Origin: Pontiellaceae bacterium
Lineage (GTDB): Bacteria > Verrucomicrobiota > Kiritimatiellia > Kiritimatiellales > Pontiellaceae
Direction: 5' to 3'
DNA: 38,837 nucleotides
Assembly: GCA_016937945.1 (NCBI GenBank)
Contig: JAFGVP010000041.1
Coordinates: 1-38,837, forward strand
Made by a program: the position numbers and the translations under genes. Every line of letters starts with the position of its first letter. Position 1 is the first letter of the stretch. Below are positions 8,281 to 17,475 of this stretch, piece by piece. The notes under the pieces are model-generated. The model was not told where the DNA came from. It ran no database searches and saw only the letters and a list, made by a program, of their open reading frames with translations.

Positions 8281-9057
8281 TTAAAGCGCAAAAAGCGAAC
8301 GGGCGTTTCCTGCCGTCAGCTTTGCCACGGACTCTACTGAACAGCCCTTCAGCTCCGCAAGCTGTTTAGCCACATGAACCACGAAAGCCGGCTCATTCCG
8401 GTTTCCACGCATCGGCACCGGCGCAAGATACGGCGAGTCCGTTTCGATCAGTAGTCGGTCATCGGGAACATACCGAACCACACTGCGCAGCGGGTCGGCA
8501 TTGGCAAACGTGACAATCCCGCTAAAACTGATCATCATCCCCAAATCCAGGACCCGTCGTGCAAACTCGACCTCGCGGGTAAAACAATGAAGTACACCGC
8601 TCCGCCCGGCACCGCCCTTCCACGCATCCGCATAATCCTTCAGGATCGCAAGCGTATCCTCGTCCGCATCGCGCGAATGCACGACCACCGGCTTTTCAAA
8701 CTCCGCGGCCAGCGCAAGATTCGCCTCAAACAGCGTTTTCTGCTCCGATGCGGTATCCGCCGAGTAATAATAATCAAGGCCGGTCTCTCCGACAGCTTTC
8801 ACCAGCGGATCCGCCACAAAATCACGCAAGGCGGTCAGGTCACAGGCCGAGGTCGCCTCGTCCCGATCATAGCCGGCACAGCCGAAAATCGTGCCCGGAT
8901 ATTCCTCCGCCAGCTTCAGCGAGAGCGCGTTGGCCTCCGGCGTTCCGCCGATCGCCACCATCTCCAGAACCTTCGCCTCGCGGGCGCTTTTCATCAACTC
9001 CCCGAAAGAGCCATCCTTCACAAATCGATCAAAATGTACGTGGGTATCTATGAACAT
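8281..9057 (-). CDS. TatD family metal-dependent hydrolase
   Basis: Metal-dependent DNase/hydrolase of the TatD family, with the amidohydrolase TIM-barrel fold, in the cytosol. The 258-residue form starts at 9057 with MFIDTHVHFD; the HxH pair at residues 6-8 binds metal. Other landmarks are AVGETGLDYYY (metal-bridging Glu), VVHSRDADEDT (His), VLHCFTRE and LIETDSPYLAPVP (catalytic Asp). A longer start at 9132 would add residues that do not look like the family. No good ribosome-binding site precedes 9057. It opens the minus-strand run that ends with folC and is divergent from fusA. Whether it acts as a DNase, deacylase or quality-control nuclease cannot be told. Confidence 0.92.
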   Translation of the reverse strand: MFIDTHVHFDRFVKDGSFGELMKSAREAKVLEMVAIGGTPEANALSLKLAEEYPGTIFGCAGYDRDEATSACDLTALRDFVADPLVKAVGETGLDYYYSADTASEQKTLFEANLALAAEFEKPVVVHSRDADEDTLAILKDYADAWKGGAGRSGVLHCFTREVEFARRVLDLGMMISFSGIVTFANADPLRSVVRYVPDDRLLIETDSPYLAPVPMRGNRNEPAFVVHVAKQLAELKGCSVESVAKLTAGNARSLFAL

Positions 9058-9153
9058 AATAAGGAGAGTAAAGCGAATCCCGAGGCGGTTATTCCAGTTT
9101 TTTCCGGAGCTTTCCCCCCTGCCGCAGGTCATTAACTTTTAACGAATTATACC

Positions 9154-9182
9154 TTGAAGATGCCCGAATCAGGCGGCATATT
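9154..9182 (+). promoter_or_regulatory. Possible promoter of fusA
   Basis: TTGAAG at 9154-9159 and CATATT at 9177-9182 with a 17-nt spacer, about 47 nt before the fusA start. Spacing is ideal but both boxes depart from consensus. Confidence 0.35.
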
Positions 9183-9228
9183 GTCGCGCCTTTAGAGGGT
9201 TAAAGATTTAATTTAACGAGGAAAACCA

Positions 9229-11313
9229 ATGGCTAGAAAAGTCCCTTTGCAGAAAGTCCGAAACATCGGCATCATGGCGCACATTGACGCCGGAAAAACC
9301 ACTGTATCCGAACGTATCCTGTATTACACCGGTCGTTCGCACAAAATCGGTGAAGTACATGATGGCGCAGCCACCATGGACTGGATGGTTCAGGAGCAGG
9401 AACGCGGAATCACAATCACCTCCGCCGCAACATCCTGCATGTGGAAAGACCACATGATTTCCATCATCGACACCCCCGGCCACGTGGACTTCACCATGGA
9501 AGTGGAACGCGCTCTTCGCGTACTCGACGGCGCCATTGCCCTCTACTGCGCGGTCGGCGGCGTACAGCCCCAGTCTGAAACCGTTTGGCATCAGTCTGAA
9601 CGCTATGAAGTGCCGAAAATCGCTTTCGTTAACAAGATGGACCGTATCGGTGCCGACTTCTTCTCCGTTGTTGAAGGCATCCAGAAAATGCTCGGCGCCA
9701 ACGCGGTTCCGGTCGTTATCCCGATCGGCGCCTCCGACGAATTCAAAGGCATCATCGATCTGATCACCATGAAGGCTCTCATCTTCAAGGATGAAACCCA
9801 GGGCGCGGAATGGGACGAAACTGATATCCCTGCAGATCTGCTTGAGACCGCTAAGAAATGGCGCAACAACCTCGTAGAAAAGTGTGCTGAACAGGACGAG
9901 GAAATGCTGGAAAAATTCTTCGAGGAAGGCGACCTCTCCGAGAAGGAAATCTGGGCGATTCTGCGTAAGGCCACCTGCTCCCGGCAGGTTGTTCCCATGT
10001 TCTGCGGCTCCGCCTTCAAGAACAAGGGCGTACAGCAGCTCCTCGACGCGGTCATCAAGATCCTTCCGGCTCCGAACGAAATTCCGCCGATCATCTGCAC
10101 TAAGAACCCGGACAACCAGCGCAAGGTAGACGACAACGAAGTCTTCTCCGCTCTGGCATTCAAAATCATGTCCGACAAGCACATGGGCAAGCTGACTTAT
10201 CTGCGCCTCTATTCCGGAACACTGGAAGCGGGTACGACGATCTGGAACAGCACGCAGCAGAAAAAGCAGCGTATCGGCCGCCTCCTGCGTATGCACTCCA
10301 ACCGTCAGGAAGCTCTCGACGTAGCCGTAGCCGGCGACATCGTGGCTGTAGCGGGTCTGACTGAAACCAAGACCGGCGACACCCTCTGCACGCAGGAAAA
10401 CGAAATTCACCTCGAAGCCATGGAATTCCCGGCACCGGTTATCTCGATTTCCATTAAGCCGGAATCCAACGCCGACAACGAAAAGCTGGGTGAAGCCCTG
10501 CACCGTCTGGCCGATGAAGATCCGACCTTTACCGTTTCCTTCGACCAGGAAACCTCCGAAACCATTATTTCGGGCATGGGCGAACTTCACCTCGAAATTA
10601 TCGTCGACCGCCTGAAGCGCGAGTTTGGTGTTGCCGCCGCAGTCGGTCGTCCGGAAGTAGCTTACCGCGAAACCGCCACCTGTGCGGCCGACGGCTCCTA
10701 CAAGCACTCCAAGCAGTCCGGTGGTCGTGGTCAGTACGGTCACGTTGTAATGACCGTGGAACCCCGCAACCCGGGCGACGGATTCGAGTTCGTCAATGCC
10801 GTTACCGGCGGACGTATTCCGCAGGAATACATTCCTTCCGTCGAAAAGGGTGTTATTCAGGCGCTGGAACGCGGACCTTTTGCAGGGTACCCGGTAGTAG
10901 ACATGAAGGTCACGCTGACCGACGGTTCCTACCACGATGTCGACTCCTCCGACTTCGCGTTCCAGATCGCCGGTCGTCAGGGTTTCAAGGAACTCTTCAT
11001 GAAGGGCAACCCGGAACTGCTCGAGCCTATCATGAGCCTCGAAATCACGACTCCGGACGAATACATGGGTGCCGTGAACGGTACCGTGTGTCAGCGCCGC
11101 GGCCGTATCGAATCCATGGATGAGCGTGGCGGCATGAAGATTGTCAAGGGCATGGTTCCGCTGAGCGAAATGTTCGGCTACTCCAACACCCTCCGCTCCC
11201 TGACGCAGGGACGTGCTTCCTTCTCGATGACCTTCGAGCACTACGAAGCCGTTCCGTTCTCGATCGCTGAAGAAGTGGTCGAAAAGCGCCGCAAGGAAGG
11301 AAAGATTAAGTAA
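9229..11313 (+). CDS. fusA: Translation elongation factor G
   Basis: GTPase that moves tRNA and mRNA through the ribosome. The protein is 694 residues, the usual EF-G length, with all GTPase motifs: AHIDAGKTT (G1), the switch-I threonine in [16 protein letters not shown] (G3), NKMDR (G4) and CGSAFKNKG (G5). The domain IV hallmark [11 protein letters not shown] is intact. The ATG at 9229 has GAGG upstream and the gene ends with a strong terminator. It stands alone: rpsL, rpsG and tuf, which flank it in the classic str operon, are absent, so this may be one of two EF-G copies. Codon choice is visibly restricted compared with its neighbours, as expected for a highly expressed gene. Confidence 0.97.
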   Translation: MARKVPLQKVRNIGIMAHIDAGKTTVSERILYYTGRSHKIGEVHDGAATMDWMVQEQERGITITSAATSCMWKDHMISIIDTPGHVDFTMEVERALRVLDGAIALYCAVGGVQPQSETVWHQSERYEVPKIAFVNKMDRIGADFFSVVEGIQKMLGANAVPVVIPIGASDEFKGIIDLITMKALIFKDETQGAEWDETDIPADLLETAKKWRNNLVEKCAEQDEEMLEKFFEEGDLSEKEIWAILRKATCSRQVVPMFCGSAFKNKGVQQLLDAVIKILPAPNEIPPIICTKNPDNQRKVDDNEVFSALAFKIMSDKHMGKLTYLRLYSGTLEAGTTIWNSTQQKKQRIGRLLRMHSNRQEALDVAVAGDIVAVAGLTETKTGDTLCTQENEIHLEAMEFPAPVISISIKPESNADNEKLGEALHRLADEDPTFTVSFDQETSETIISGMGELHLEIIVDRLKREFGVAAAVGRPEVAYRETATCAADGSYKHSKQSGGRGQYGHVVMTVEPRNPGDGFEFVNAVTGGRIPQEYIPSVEKGVIQALERGPFAGYPVVDMKVTLTDGSYHDVDSSDFAFQIAGRQGFKELFMKGNPELLEPIMSLEITTPDEYMGAVNGTVCQRRGRIESMDERGGMKIVKGMVPLSEMFGYSNTLRSLTQGRASFSMTFEHYEAVPFSIAEEVVEKRRKEGKIK

Positions 11314-11335
11314 TCAGCAACCGCTGAAACTTAAC

Positions 11336-11367
11336 AAAAGGGCCGTCCGATTGGGCGGCCTTTTTTT
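11336..11367 (+). terminator. Intrinsic terminator of fusA
   Basis: GGCCGTCC (11341-11348), loop GATT, GGGCGGCC (11353-11360), preceded by an A tract and followed by seven Ts. The stem is 8 bp with one G-T pair. Confidence 0.9.
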
Positions 11368-11448
11368 GCGTCCTGCACGTTGCCCCATCTGCCCAACGAT
11401 GTATCGCGGGCGCCCCCCCCTGCCAAAGACCATTGCTGGAACCGGAAC

Positions 11449-11480
11449 AAAAAAAAGCCCGCTCTCAATGAACGGGCTTT
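11449..11480 (-). terminator. Intrinsic terminator of purH
   Basis: On the minus strand AAGCCCG, an 11-nt loop, CGGGCTT and a run of eight Ts. The stem arms are 11455-11461 and 11473-11479, starting about 24 bases after the purH stop. Confidence 0.87.
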
Positions 11481-11502
11481 CGGCATCGCGACGGATCGTC
11501 GG

Positions 11503-13119
11503 TTAGTGCTTGAAATGGCGCATCGAGGTCAGTGCCATGGCAATACCATACTTGTTGCAGGCCGCGATCACTTCATCGTCACGAATCGATCCGCCCGGCT
11601 GAACGATGTACTTTGCGCCCATTTCGTGGGCGGCATCAATACTGTCGGCAAACGGGAAAAATGCTTCGGAAACAAAGACGCATTCGCTGATGACCTTCGT
11701 AATCTCCTCATCGCTGATTTCCGGATTTTCGGTCTTCAGGTTTTCAACCGCTTTGGAAACGGAGAGCTTGCGCAGTGCATCAACGCGGTTCGGCTGTCCG
11801 GCGCCCATTCCCAGCACGCGGAACTGGCCAGCCTTGTATTCCTGAACCAGCACAATCGCATTGGATTTGGTGTGCTTGGCGGCCGCAATACCGAACAACG
11901 CCAGACCCTTCTTGGTTTCATCAAACGGAGCTTTGGTGGGAACCTCCCATTTCTCAAGGATTTCCGTGTCCACATCCTGCACCAGCAGGCCGCCGTTGAT
12001 CTGCTTGACCATGCGCTGCGGCAGGGCTTTACCCATCGGCTTCTTCAGCTTCAGAATGCGCAGGTTCTTTTTCTTCATCAGGTGGTCCAGCGCATCTTCA
12101 TCATAGCCCGGAGCAATGATGGCCTCGACAAAACGGCCATCGAGGCATTTGGCGGTTGCCATATCAATCTTCTGCGTTACGGCAATCACGGAACCGAATG
12201 CGGAGACAGGATCGCCGGCCCAGGCCGCCTCAAACGCTTCGGCCAAAGTTTCGCCCGTGGCATACCCGCAGGGATTCGTATGCTTGATAACCGCTACGCC
12301 CGGCTTGCCGGAAAGATCCTTTACCGCTTCCAACGCGCCGTCACCGTCCACATAGTTATTGTAACTCATCTCTTTGCCGTGCAGCACTTCAGTGAGAGCA
12401 ATCGTGGCTTCGCGCGAATCCATGTCTTTATAGAGCCAGGCCTTCTGATGGGCATTTTCACCGTACCGAAGCTCGGTACCGTCGGAGTAGGCCTTCACAA
12501 AAGGCTTCGCCAGTTTCTTTTCGGAAACCTGTTCCGCCAGATAGGTGGCGATCGCCGCATTATACTGGGCAGCCCGGGCATAGACTTTCTGCCCGAGAAT
12601 AAAGCGGAAGTCTTCCGTCGTTGCGCCGTCGTTTTCCTTCATTTCTCGGATAACCTGCGCATAGTCGGCAGGATCGGTTACAACGGTTACAAATTTCATG
12701 TTCTTGGCGGCGGATCGGATCATGGTCGGACCACCGATATCGATCTGCTCAATAGCTTCCGGAAGCGTTACGCCTTCGCGCGCGATGGTCTCTTCGAAGG
12801 GGTAGAGATTCACACAGACAAGGTCGATCTGACCCAGCTCATATTCGATCATCGTTTTGATATGCTCTTCATTATCGCGCATATAGAGAATGCCGGCGTG
12901 CACCTGCGGAGTGAGCGTTTTGACACGACCGTCGAGCATTTCAGGAAATCCGGTAAATTCAGAGACATCCTTCACCTCAATGCCAGCTTCGCGGATCGCT
13001 TTGGCGGTACCGCCGGTAGAGAGGAGTTCAACTTCCATTTCATGCAGATGGCGGGCGAAATCAATGATTCCGGCCTTGTCGGACACACTCAGCAGAGCCC
13101 GTTTAATTTTTACGTTCAT
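11503..13119 (-). CDS. purH: Bifunctional AICAR formyltransferase / IMP cyclohydrolase
   Basis: Carries out the last two steps of IMP synthesis: AICAR to FAICAR using 10-formyl-tetrahydrofolate, then ring closure. It has 538 residues. The N-terminal MGS-like cyclohydrolase domain begins ALLSVSDKAGIIDFARHL and contains LLSTGGTAKAI and IDIGGPTMIRSAAKN. The AICAR transformylase domain has SYNNYVDGDGAL, the catalytic KHTNPCGYATG, and SDAFFPFADS-like and QPGGSIRDDEVI motifs near the end. A ribosome-binding site, AGGGA, precedes the ATG. Its folate cofactor ties it in metabolism to folC, elsewhere in the window. No purine riboswitch pattern is visible in the 88 bases upstream. Confidence 0.97.
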   Translation of the reverse strand: MNVKIKRALLSVSDKAGIIDFARHLHEMEVELLSTGGTAKAIREAGIEVKDVSEFTGFPEMLDGRVKTLTPQVHAGILYMRDNEEHIKTMIEYELGQIDLVCVNLYPFEETIAREGVTLPEAIEQIDIGGPTMIRSAAKNMKFVTVVTDPADYAQVIREMKENDGATTEDFRFILGQKVYARAAQYNAAIATYLAEQVSEKKLAKPFVKAYSDGTELRYGENAHQKAWLYKDMDSREATIALTEVLHGKEMSYNNYVDGDGALEAVKDLSGKPGVAVIKHTNPCGYATGETLAEAFEAAWAGDPVSAFGSVIAVTQKIDMATAKCLDGRFVEAIIAPGYDEDALDHLMKKKNLRILKLKKPMGKALPQRMVKQINGGLLVQDVDTEILEKWEVPTKAPFDETKKGLALFGIAAAKHTKSNAIVLVQEYKAGQFRVLGMGAGQPNRVDALRKLSVSKAVENLKTENPEISDEEITKVISECVFVSEAFFPFADSIDAAHEMGAKYIVQPGGSIRDDEVIAACNKYGIAMALTSMRHFKH

Positions 13120-13207
13120 CGTCGTAATTCCCTTCGGTTAAATCAAGGGTACTTTTTACCCAGCCCCCCGAAGGAATGCACGGATTTTTTGCGCACAGGC
13201 GCAACTT

Positions 13208-13861
13208 TCATCCGTGAGGAAGCGCGATCCCGAAGAGGACGCTGAAAAAGTGGCACAGACTACCGGCAAGAACGAACAGATGCCAGACAGTATGGGACCA
13301 GCGGAGCGATTTCCAGGCGTAGAAAACGACGCCGACAGAGTAGCAGAGCCCCCCGACCGCAAGAAAGACAAAGCCGGTTACGCTGAGCTCATGATAAAGC
13401 GGTTTGATCGCGATCACGCAGAACCAGCCCATGAACAGATAACTCAACAGCGACACCACCTTAAACCGCCCCGTAAAGAACACCTTGAAGGCAATTCCAA
13501 CCAGCGCACACCCCCAGATCGATCCAAAAATCGTCCAGCCCAGACCGCCCCTCAGAGCCAGTGCATAGGGCGTATAAGTGCCGGCAATCAGGAGATAAAT
13601 GGCCGAGTGATCCACCACTTTCAGAATCCGCTTCGCCCGCGGATTGGTTATGGCGTGATAAAGCGTTGATCCGAGATAGAGCAGGATGAAGGTCGTTCCG
13701 TAGACAGAGCAGCTGACCACCTCCCACGCCCCTTTGTGTAAGGCGGAAAACACCACCAGAAGCGTCAGCACCGCTATGCCGATCAGCACGCCGACGCCGT
13801 GGGTGATCGAATGGGCCAGCTCTTCGCCAGCGGAATAGCGGACATTTTTTTCAGATGTCAT
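13208..13861 (-). CDS. Hemolysin III family (PAQR-like) membrane protein
   Basis: A 217-residue protein with seven predicted membrane helices and the family's metal-binding pattern: an early HSITHGVG helix, STLYH after the third segment, and HTVWHLFVLAGSLCHFF in the last helix. The family is related to the PAQR/adiponectin receptors, which are zinc-dependent lipid hydrolases (ceramidase-like). The name comes from a Bacillus cereus haemolysin, and hemolytic activity should not be assumed. It lies 88 bases upstream of purH on the same strand, with no obvious link. Confidence 0.92.
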   Translation of the reverse strand: MTSEKNVRYSAGEELAHSITHGVGVLIGIAVLTLLVVFSALHKGAWEVVSCSVYGTTFILLYLGSTLYHAITNPRAKRILKVVDHSAIYLLIAGTYTPYALALRGGLGWTIFGSIWGCALVGIAFKVFFTGRFKVVSLLSYLFMGWFCVIAIKPLYHELSVTGFVFLAVGGLCYSVGVVFYAWKSLRWSHTVWHLFVLAGSLCHFFSVLFGIALPHG

Positions 13862-14026
13862 ATCGAAAACCTGCCTTGCTTAATTAGCGGCCAGCACCGA
13901 ACCGATTCATACACTTGGAAACGGCGCAATTAAATGATATCTCATTCGTCGACTTATCTTTGATGGGTCTACATCATCCAACGAACACATGAAAGGTTTT
14001 AAATTCCAGCAGCCAGAAAATACGCC

Positions 14027-15094
14027 ATGCCTGAACTGATTCTCATCCTGATATCCTTTGCATTCGGAATCCTCTGCATCGGACACCTGCGGCGTTATGA
14101 TGTCCACGAACGGGAACCGCTTTTCGCAATGGCGGCCGTTACGATCTGGGGCGGTTTTGTTTCTATCGTCTGCTCCCTCTTCCTCTACCGGATAATCCAG
14201 GAAAACGGCGTCTCCCTGACCGACGGATTTCCGTTTTCCTATCTCTATGTCGGATATGTCGAGGAACTCGCAAAACTACTGGCTCTGGTATCCTGCTGGC
14301 CGATCATTCGCCGGGAAATGGATGAACCCACCGATGGCCTCATCTACATGGCCTGCGTGGCACTCGGCTTCTCCCTGATCGAAAACTATTTCTACGCCCT
14401 CGCCAATCCGGGCATCAATCTGCTCATTGCCATCCGGCTCGTGATCTGCACCCCCATGCATATCGCCTTCAGCATGTTCATGGGATTGGCTTTTTTCTGG
14501 GCGGTCCGGCGCAAAGGTGGCTGGGGTCTGCTGTTCGGCGCATACATCATCGCCGGCATCTATCACGCATTGTACGACACCTTCGTCTCTTATCCCCTGC
14601 TTCTTCCGGGCCTCTACCTGATCCTGCACAGCGCCTATGCATGGATGTATCGACTACTCGGCTATACCGCCGCCCGGTCGCCCTTCCGCCAAACGCTTAC
14701 CCAGTGGATTACATCTGAAACGGCGCCGGCCATTGAACCAGGCTACCCATGCCTCGAGTGCACCAATAACGCGCCCAAACCCACCTATCGACGCGGGCGC
14801 ATCCGAATCCAGCGATGCGAGGAGTGCGGCAGCTATCTCTGCTCACCGCATGCATTGTATCAGCTGGTCCACCACTACGGCTCCCTGTTCGGCAGCCTCA
14901 GGCGCCGGATCCATCATCTGCCGCATCAGGGAAAACACACCAGAACCCTGATTACCGGGAACCGTATTGACCGGCGCAAGCATGTCGCCTGCTTCCAGCT
15001 CGATGAATTCAACGAAGTACTGGAAGCAACCAGCCGCGAACTCGCCGAAAAAATGGAACGCAAATGGTGGTTTCCGGCAGGGAATATAAAATAA
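14027..15094 (+). CDS. PrsW-like intramembrane metalloprotease with C-terminal zinc-finger tail
   Basis: A 355-residue protein. The N-terminal ~210 residues form about seven or eight membrane helices with the PrsW/CAAX-protease-type motifs: EELAK at 79-83, the ENYFY motif at 119-123, His145 in TPMHIAFSMFMG, and His180 with Asp184 in GIYHALYD. PrsW cleaves an anti-sigma factor in Bacillus. The C-terminal tail (about 215-355) is unusual: Cys242/Cys245, Cys264/Cys267, Cys272 and His275 could form a B-box-like zinc finger, followed by a basic His-rich stretch. The start ATG at 14027 has no clear ribosome-binding site. It is followed 18 bases later by a ClpP-like membrane protease, probably in one transcript. 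Confidence 0.85.
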   Translation: MPELILILISFAFGILCIGHLRRYDVHEREPLFAMAAVTIWGGFVSIVCSLFLYRIIQENGVSLTDGFPFSYLYVGYVEELAKLLALVSCWPIIRREMDEPTDGLIYMACVALGFSLIENYFYALANPGINLLIAIRLVICTPMHIAFSMFMGLAFFWAVRRKGGWGLLFGAYIIAGIYHALYDTFVSYPLLLPGLYLILHSAYAWMYRLLGYTAARSPFRQTLTQWITSETAPAIEPGYPCLECTNNAPKPTYRRGRIRIQRCEECGSYLCSPHALYQLVHHYGSLFGSLRRRIHHLPHQGKHTRTLITGNRIDRRKHVACFQLDEFNEVLEATSRELAEKMERKWWFPAGNIK

Positions 15095-15112
15095 CGGAAG
15101 GAGCGTTCATAC

Positions 15113-15826
15113 ATGGTCAACAACACCCCGGCAAAAGCTCACATCCTGATCCGTTTTTTTCTCTTACTTGCCACCATAACGGTTGTTGTTGCAATAACCT
15201 CAACGCACCAACCGCAATCGATGCCAGAGATCGACCCATATGAAGTGGTTGACATCATGATCGATGCCGGTTTCGGTATTTCAGGCGGTGAAACTGATCC
15301 AGGTCTGCTTGAATCCCGAACCATTGTCATAACAACAGATATTAATCCGATCACGGCCCAGAAGGTCATCAAGAGCCTGTTGCTGCTTGATGCATCAGAT
15401 GAGACACAACCGATTGACCTTTATGTCCGAACCGAAGGCGGTTGGATCAGTGATGCTTTTGCAATCATTGATGTAATGCAACACATATCCGCCCCCGTAA
15501 ATACTCACGCAATCGGTGGCGCCTACTCATCCGGAGCCATGCTCGTGGCAGCAGGAACCGGCACACGGTACGGACATCCGAACTGCTGCATCATGTTCCA
15601 TGCCGGACTCTACGAAGACAACAGCCCGTTCAGTAATGACAAAGTCGACAATGACCGACTGCTGCACTTCTGGAAGACGCACTCGCGGATGCCGCACGAC
15701 TGGCTGACTCAAGAAAAAGAGAAAGAATACTACCTGACTCAGGAAGAAGCCCTGCAATACGGCATTATTGACCAGATCCGGAGCAGTAACAATTCCCCAA
15801 CGGATTTCTCCATTGTCACGGAGTGA
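15113..15826 (+). CDS. Membrane-anchored ClpP-like serine protease
   Basis: A 237-residue protein with an N-terminal membrane anchor (about 11-29) and a ClpP/crotonase-fold body. Aligned by eye to ClpP, Ser139 in GGAYSSGAM fits the catalytic Ser, His163 in CCIMFHAG fits the catalytic His, and the late motif EEALQYGIIDQI matches ClpP's EAVEYGLVD region. The usual catalytic Asp falls on Glu201. The anchor would put the body outside the cytoplasm, unlike normal ClpP, and no Clp ATPase is nearby. It could instead be a relative of SppA/NfeD-type membrane serine proteases. Its position directly after the PrsW-like gene suggests joint action on membrane proteins. Confidence 0.8.
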   Translation: MVNNTPAKAHILIRFFLLLATITVVVAITSTHQPQSMPEIDPYEVVDIMIDAGFGISGGETDPGLLESRTIVITTDINPITAQKVIKSLLLLDASDETQPIDLYVRTEGGWISDAFAIIDVMQHISAPVNTHAIGGAYSSGAMLVAAGTGTRYGHPNCCIMFHAGLYEDNSPFSNDKVDNDRLLHFWKTHSRMPHDWLTQEKEKEYYLTQEEALQYGIIDQIRSSNNSPTDFSIVTE

Positions 15827-15853
15827 GTCAGGCAACGTTTTTTACGTGGTTCG

Positions 15854-16405
15854 CTAATCCCGGATGTAGTGACAGCCGTGGCCGCCGTGCTTCTTGAAAT
15901 AATCCTGATGATATTCCTCGGCCGAATAAAAGACGGTGGCTGGAATTATTTCGGTAACGATCGGCTTTTTCCAATGCGTTTGCGCCTCCGGTTTCACGGC
16001 TTCAGCATCGGCCTTCTGCTCGGGTGACAGGTAAAAGATGGCGGAGCGGTATTGATCGCCCACATCCGGGCCCTGACGATTAACCGTCGTAGGATCATGC
16101 AGTCGCCAGAAATAGTCGCACAGCACCTTATAGCTCACCTTGGCCGGATCAAAAACAACTTCAACGGCTTCGGCATGACCGGTGCCATGACCGCAAACAT
16201 CCTTGTAGGTCGGATTCTCCGTGTGACCGCCCGTGTAGCCGACCGTTGTATCAACCACGCCATCCAGCTCCTGAAACAGCGCTTCCACGCCCCAGAAACA
16301 TCCGCCTGCAAAAACAGCTTTTTCCATTTTCGGTTTCTCCGTTTCTTCCACTCCGAATGCCGCGACCGCAGCCGACACCGCCATAAGCATCAGTGTTTTT
16401 TTCAT
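15854..16405 (-). CDS. msrA: Exported peptide-methionine (S)-S-oxide reductase
   Basis: Repairs oxidised methionine by reducing the S-sulfoxide. The 183-residue form starts at the ATG at 16405, with AGGAG close upstream. Residues 1-18 look like a signal peptide, so the enzyme probably works in the periplasm. The catalytic motif GGCFWG holds Cys36; GYTGGHTENPTYKDVCGHGTGHAE, seen as two adjoining motifs, and DVGDQYRSAIFY are family signatures. A late Cys178 in HGGHGCHY may be the resolving cysteine. It is the last gene of the run starting at 19419, 44 bases after the M28 peptidase gene. Confidence 0.95.
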   Translation of the reverse strand: MKKTLMLMAVSAAVAAFGVEETEKPKMEKAVFAGGCFWGVEALFQELDGVVDTTVGYTGGHTENPTYKDVCGHGTGHAEAVEVVFDPAKVSYKVLCDYFWRLHDPTTVNRQGPDVGDQYRSAIFYLSPEQKADAEAVKPEAQTHWKKPIVTEIIPATVFYSAEEYHQDYFKKHGGHGCHYIRD

Positions 16406-16449
16406 AATCAACTCCTGTGCTTACTTAGATGCAGTCCCAACAAATCCGT

Positions 16450-17454
16450 TCATTCCCCATTGGCCAGTTCTACAACGGCCTCATAGGCCCCCACAACAAC
16501 CTTGGCCATACGCGCATAATCCAGCGTGTCCGCCGTATCCTCCGCTTTATGATAACGCCGGTTCCGGTAAAAAGCGGTATCCGTGATCATTACGGCGTCA
16601 TAGTTTTCCGCCCAATAGTTCCGATGGTCTGAAAAATCGAGCCCCGGAAGCACTCGGGGCGCACAGATGGCATGCACCGGCAGATCAGTCGCCCCGCGCA
16701 TCACTGCTTTCACGCGCCGGACCAGCCTACGGTCCCCGGTTGAACCGGCGACCGCAATAAAGTTGCCTTCATCGGGATAGAACCATCCGAGAATGGCAAT
16801 CGGAAACTGCTGACTCTTCGGCTCATCCGAAAAATAACCGATCATTTCCAGACAGATCATGGCCTCTACATCAACATCCCCCTTGCGAAGCGAGGCCGCA
16901 TGATGCGCACTTCCCATATGCTGCGTTGCAAAAAAGGGCGGCTCTTCCAGACTGAAAGCGACCAGTTCAACCGGCTGACTGAGTTCGGTGCGGCCGAGAA
17001 GATAACCCAGCTCAATAAGTCCGGCGATTCCGCTGGCATTGTCATCGGCGCCCGGAGTCAACCCGCACGAATCATAATGCGCCCCGATCACAATCAACGG
17101 CCCCGACTCAGGCCCAAACCGCGCGACGACATTCTTGTACTCGTTATCCCTCGCCAGGAAAGGCTGTTCGGAAACCCGCAGACCGGCCCGCTTAAAATGA
17201 TCGGCAATATATTGCGCCGTTGCATTCAGATTGGCTTCCTGCTGAAAATTACGCGGCGCCAGCTCCTCCGAGAGCATTTCCACATGACGGCGCAGGTCAG
17301 CCGGATTCACGGTCCGGGTTGAAGCCGGATAATGCGTACAGGAAGGTTGAGTCAGGCCGAGACCCAGCAGAACGATCAGCAATACCATAAGGGCAATCGA
17401 CCTGAAAATGCGCCGGACCAACCCCATTGCCGAATTATCAGTCGATTTCGCCAT
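16450..17454 (-). CDS. M28 family zinc peptidase, membrane-anchored
   Basis: Dizinc exopeptidase-like protein of 334 residues with an N-terminal hydrophobic segment at about 19-35 that would anchor or export it. Zinc and catalytic residues of the M28 family are visible: GAHYDS (His126), GADDNASG (Asp137), FSLEEPP (Glu170/171), LEMIGYF, then SDHRNYW and the late RYHKAEDT with the last His ligand. Likely activities are aminopeptidase or carboxypeptidase; some relatives are glutaminyl cyclases, so the substrate is open. The ribosome-binding site is AAGGG. It is 21 bases after the UPF0210 gene in the same run. Confidence 0.9.
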   Translation of the reverse strand: MAKSTDNSAMGLVRRIFRSIALMVLLIVLLGLGLTQPSCTHYPASTRTVNPADLRRHVEMLSEELAPRNFQQEANLNATAQYIADHFKRAGLRVSEQPFLARDNEYKNVVARFGPESGPLIVIGAHYDSCGLTPGADDNASGIAGLIELGYLLGRTELSQPVELVAFSLEEPPFFATQHMGSAHHAASLRKGDVDVEAMICLEMIGYFSDEPKSQQFPIAILGWFYPDEGNFIAVAGSTGDRRLVRRVKAVMRGATDLPVHAICAPRVLPGLDFSDHRNYWAENYDAVMITDTAFYRNRRYHKAEDTADTLDYARMAKVVVGAYEAVVELANGE

Positions 17455-17475
17455 GCCCTTCCCTTCCGGCTGCTT

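Noticed and set aside
9208..11241. 677-residue open frame antisense to fusA
   Set aside because: It lies wholly opposite a clear EF-G gene, has a His/Gly/Phe-rich composition typical of a shadow of a codon-biased gene, and shows no motif or ribosome-binding site.
11405..11421. Run of eight Cs in a GC-rich patch between two terminators
   Set aside because: Probably plain intergenic sequence or a possible base-calling weak spot; no gene or structure depends on it.
13120..13207. Purine or ZTP riboswitch before purH
   Set aside because: Only 88 bases are available and I see neither the conserved loops nor a paired stem of the known classes.
11380..13245. 621-residue open frame antisense to purH
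   Set aside because: It is opposite an intact purH and both terminators; the composition is that of a reverse-strand shadow and no domain is recognised.
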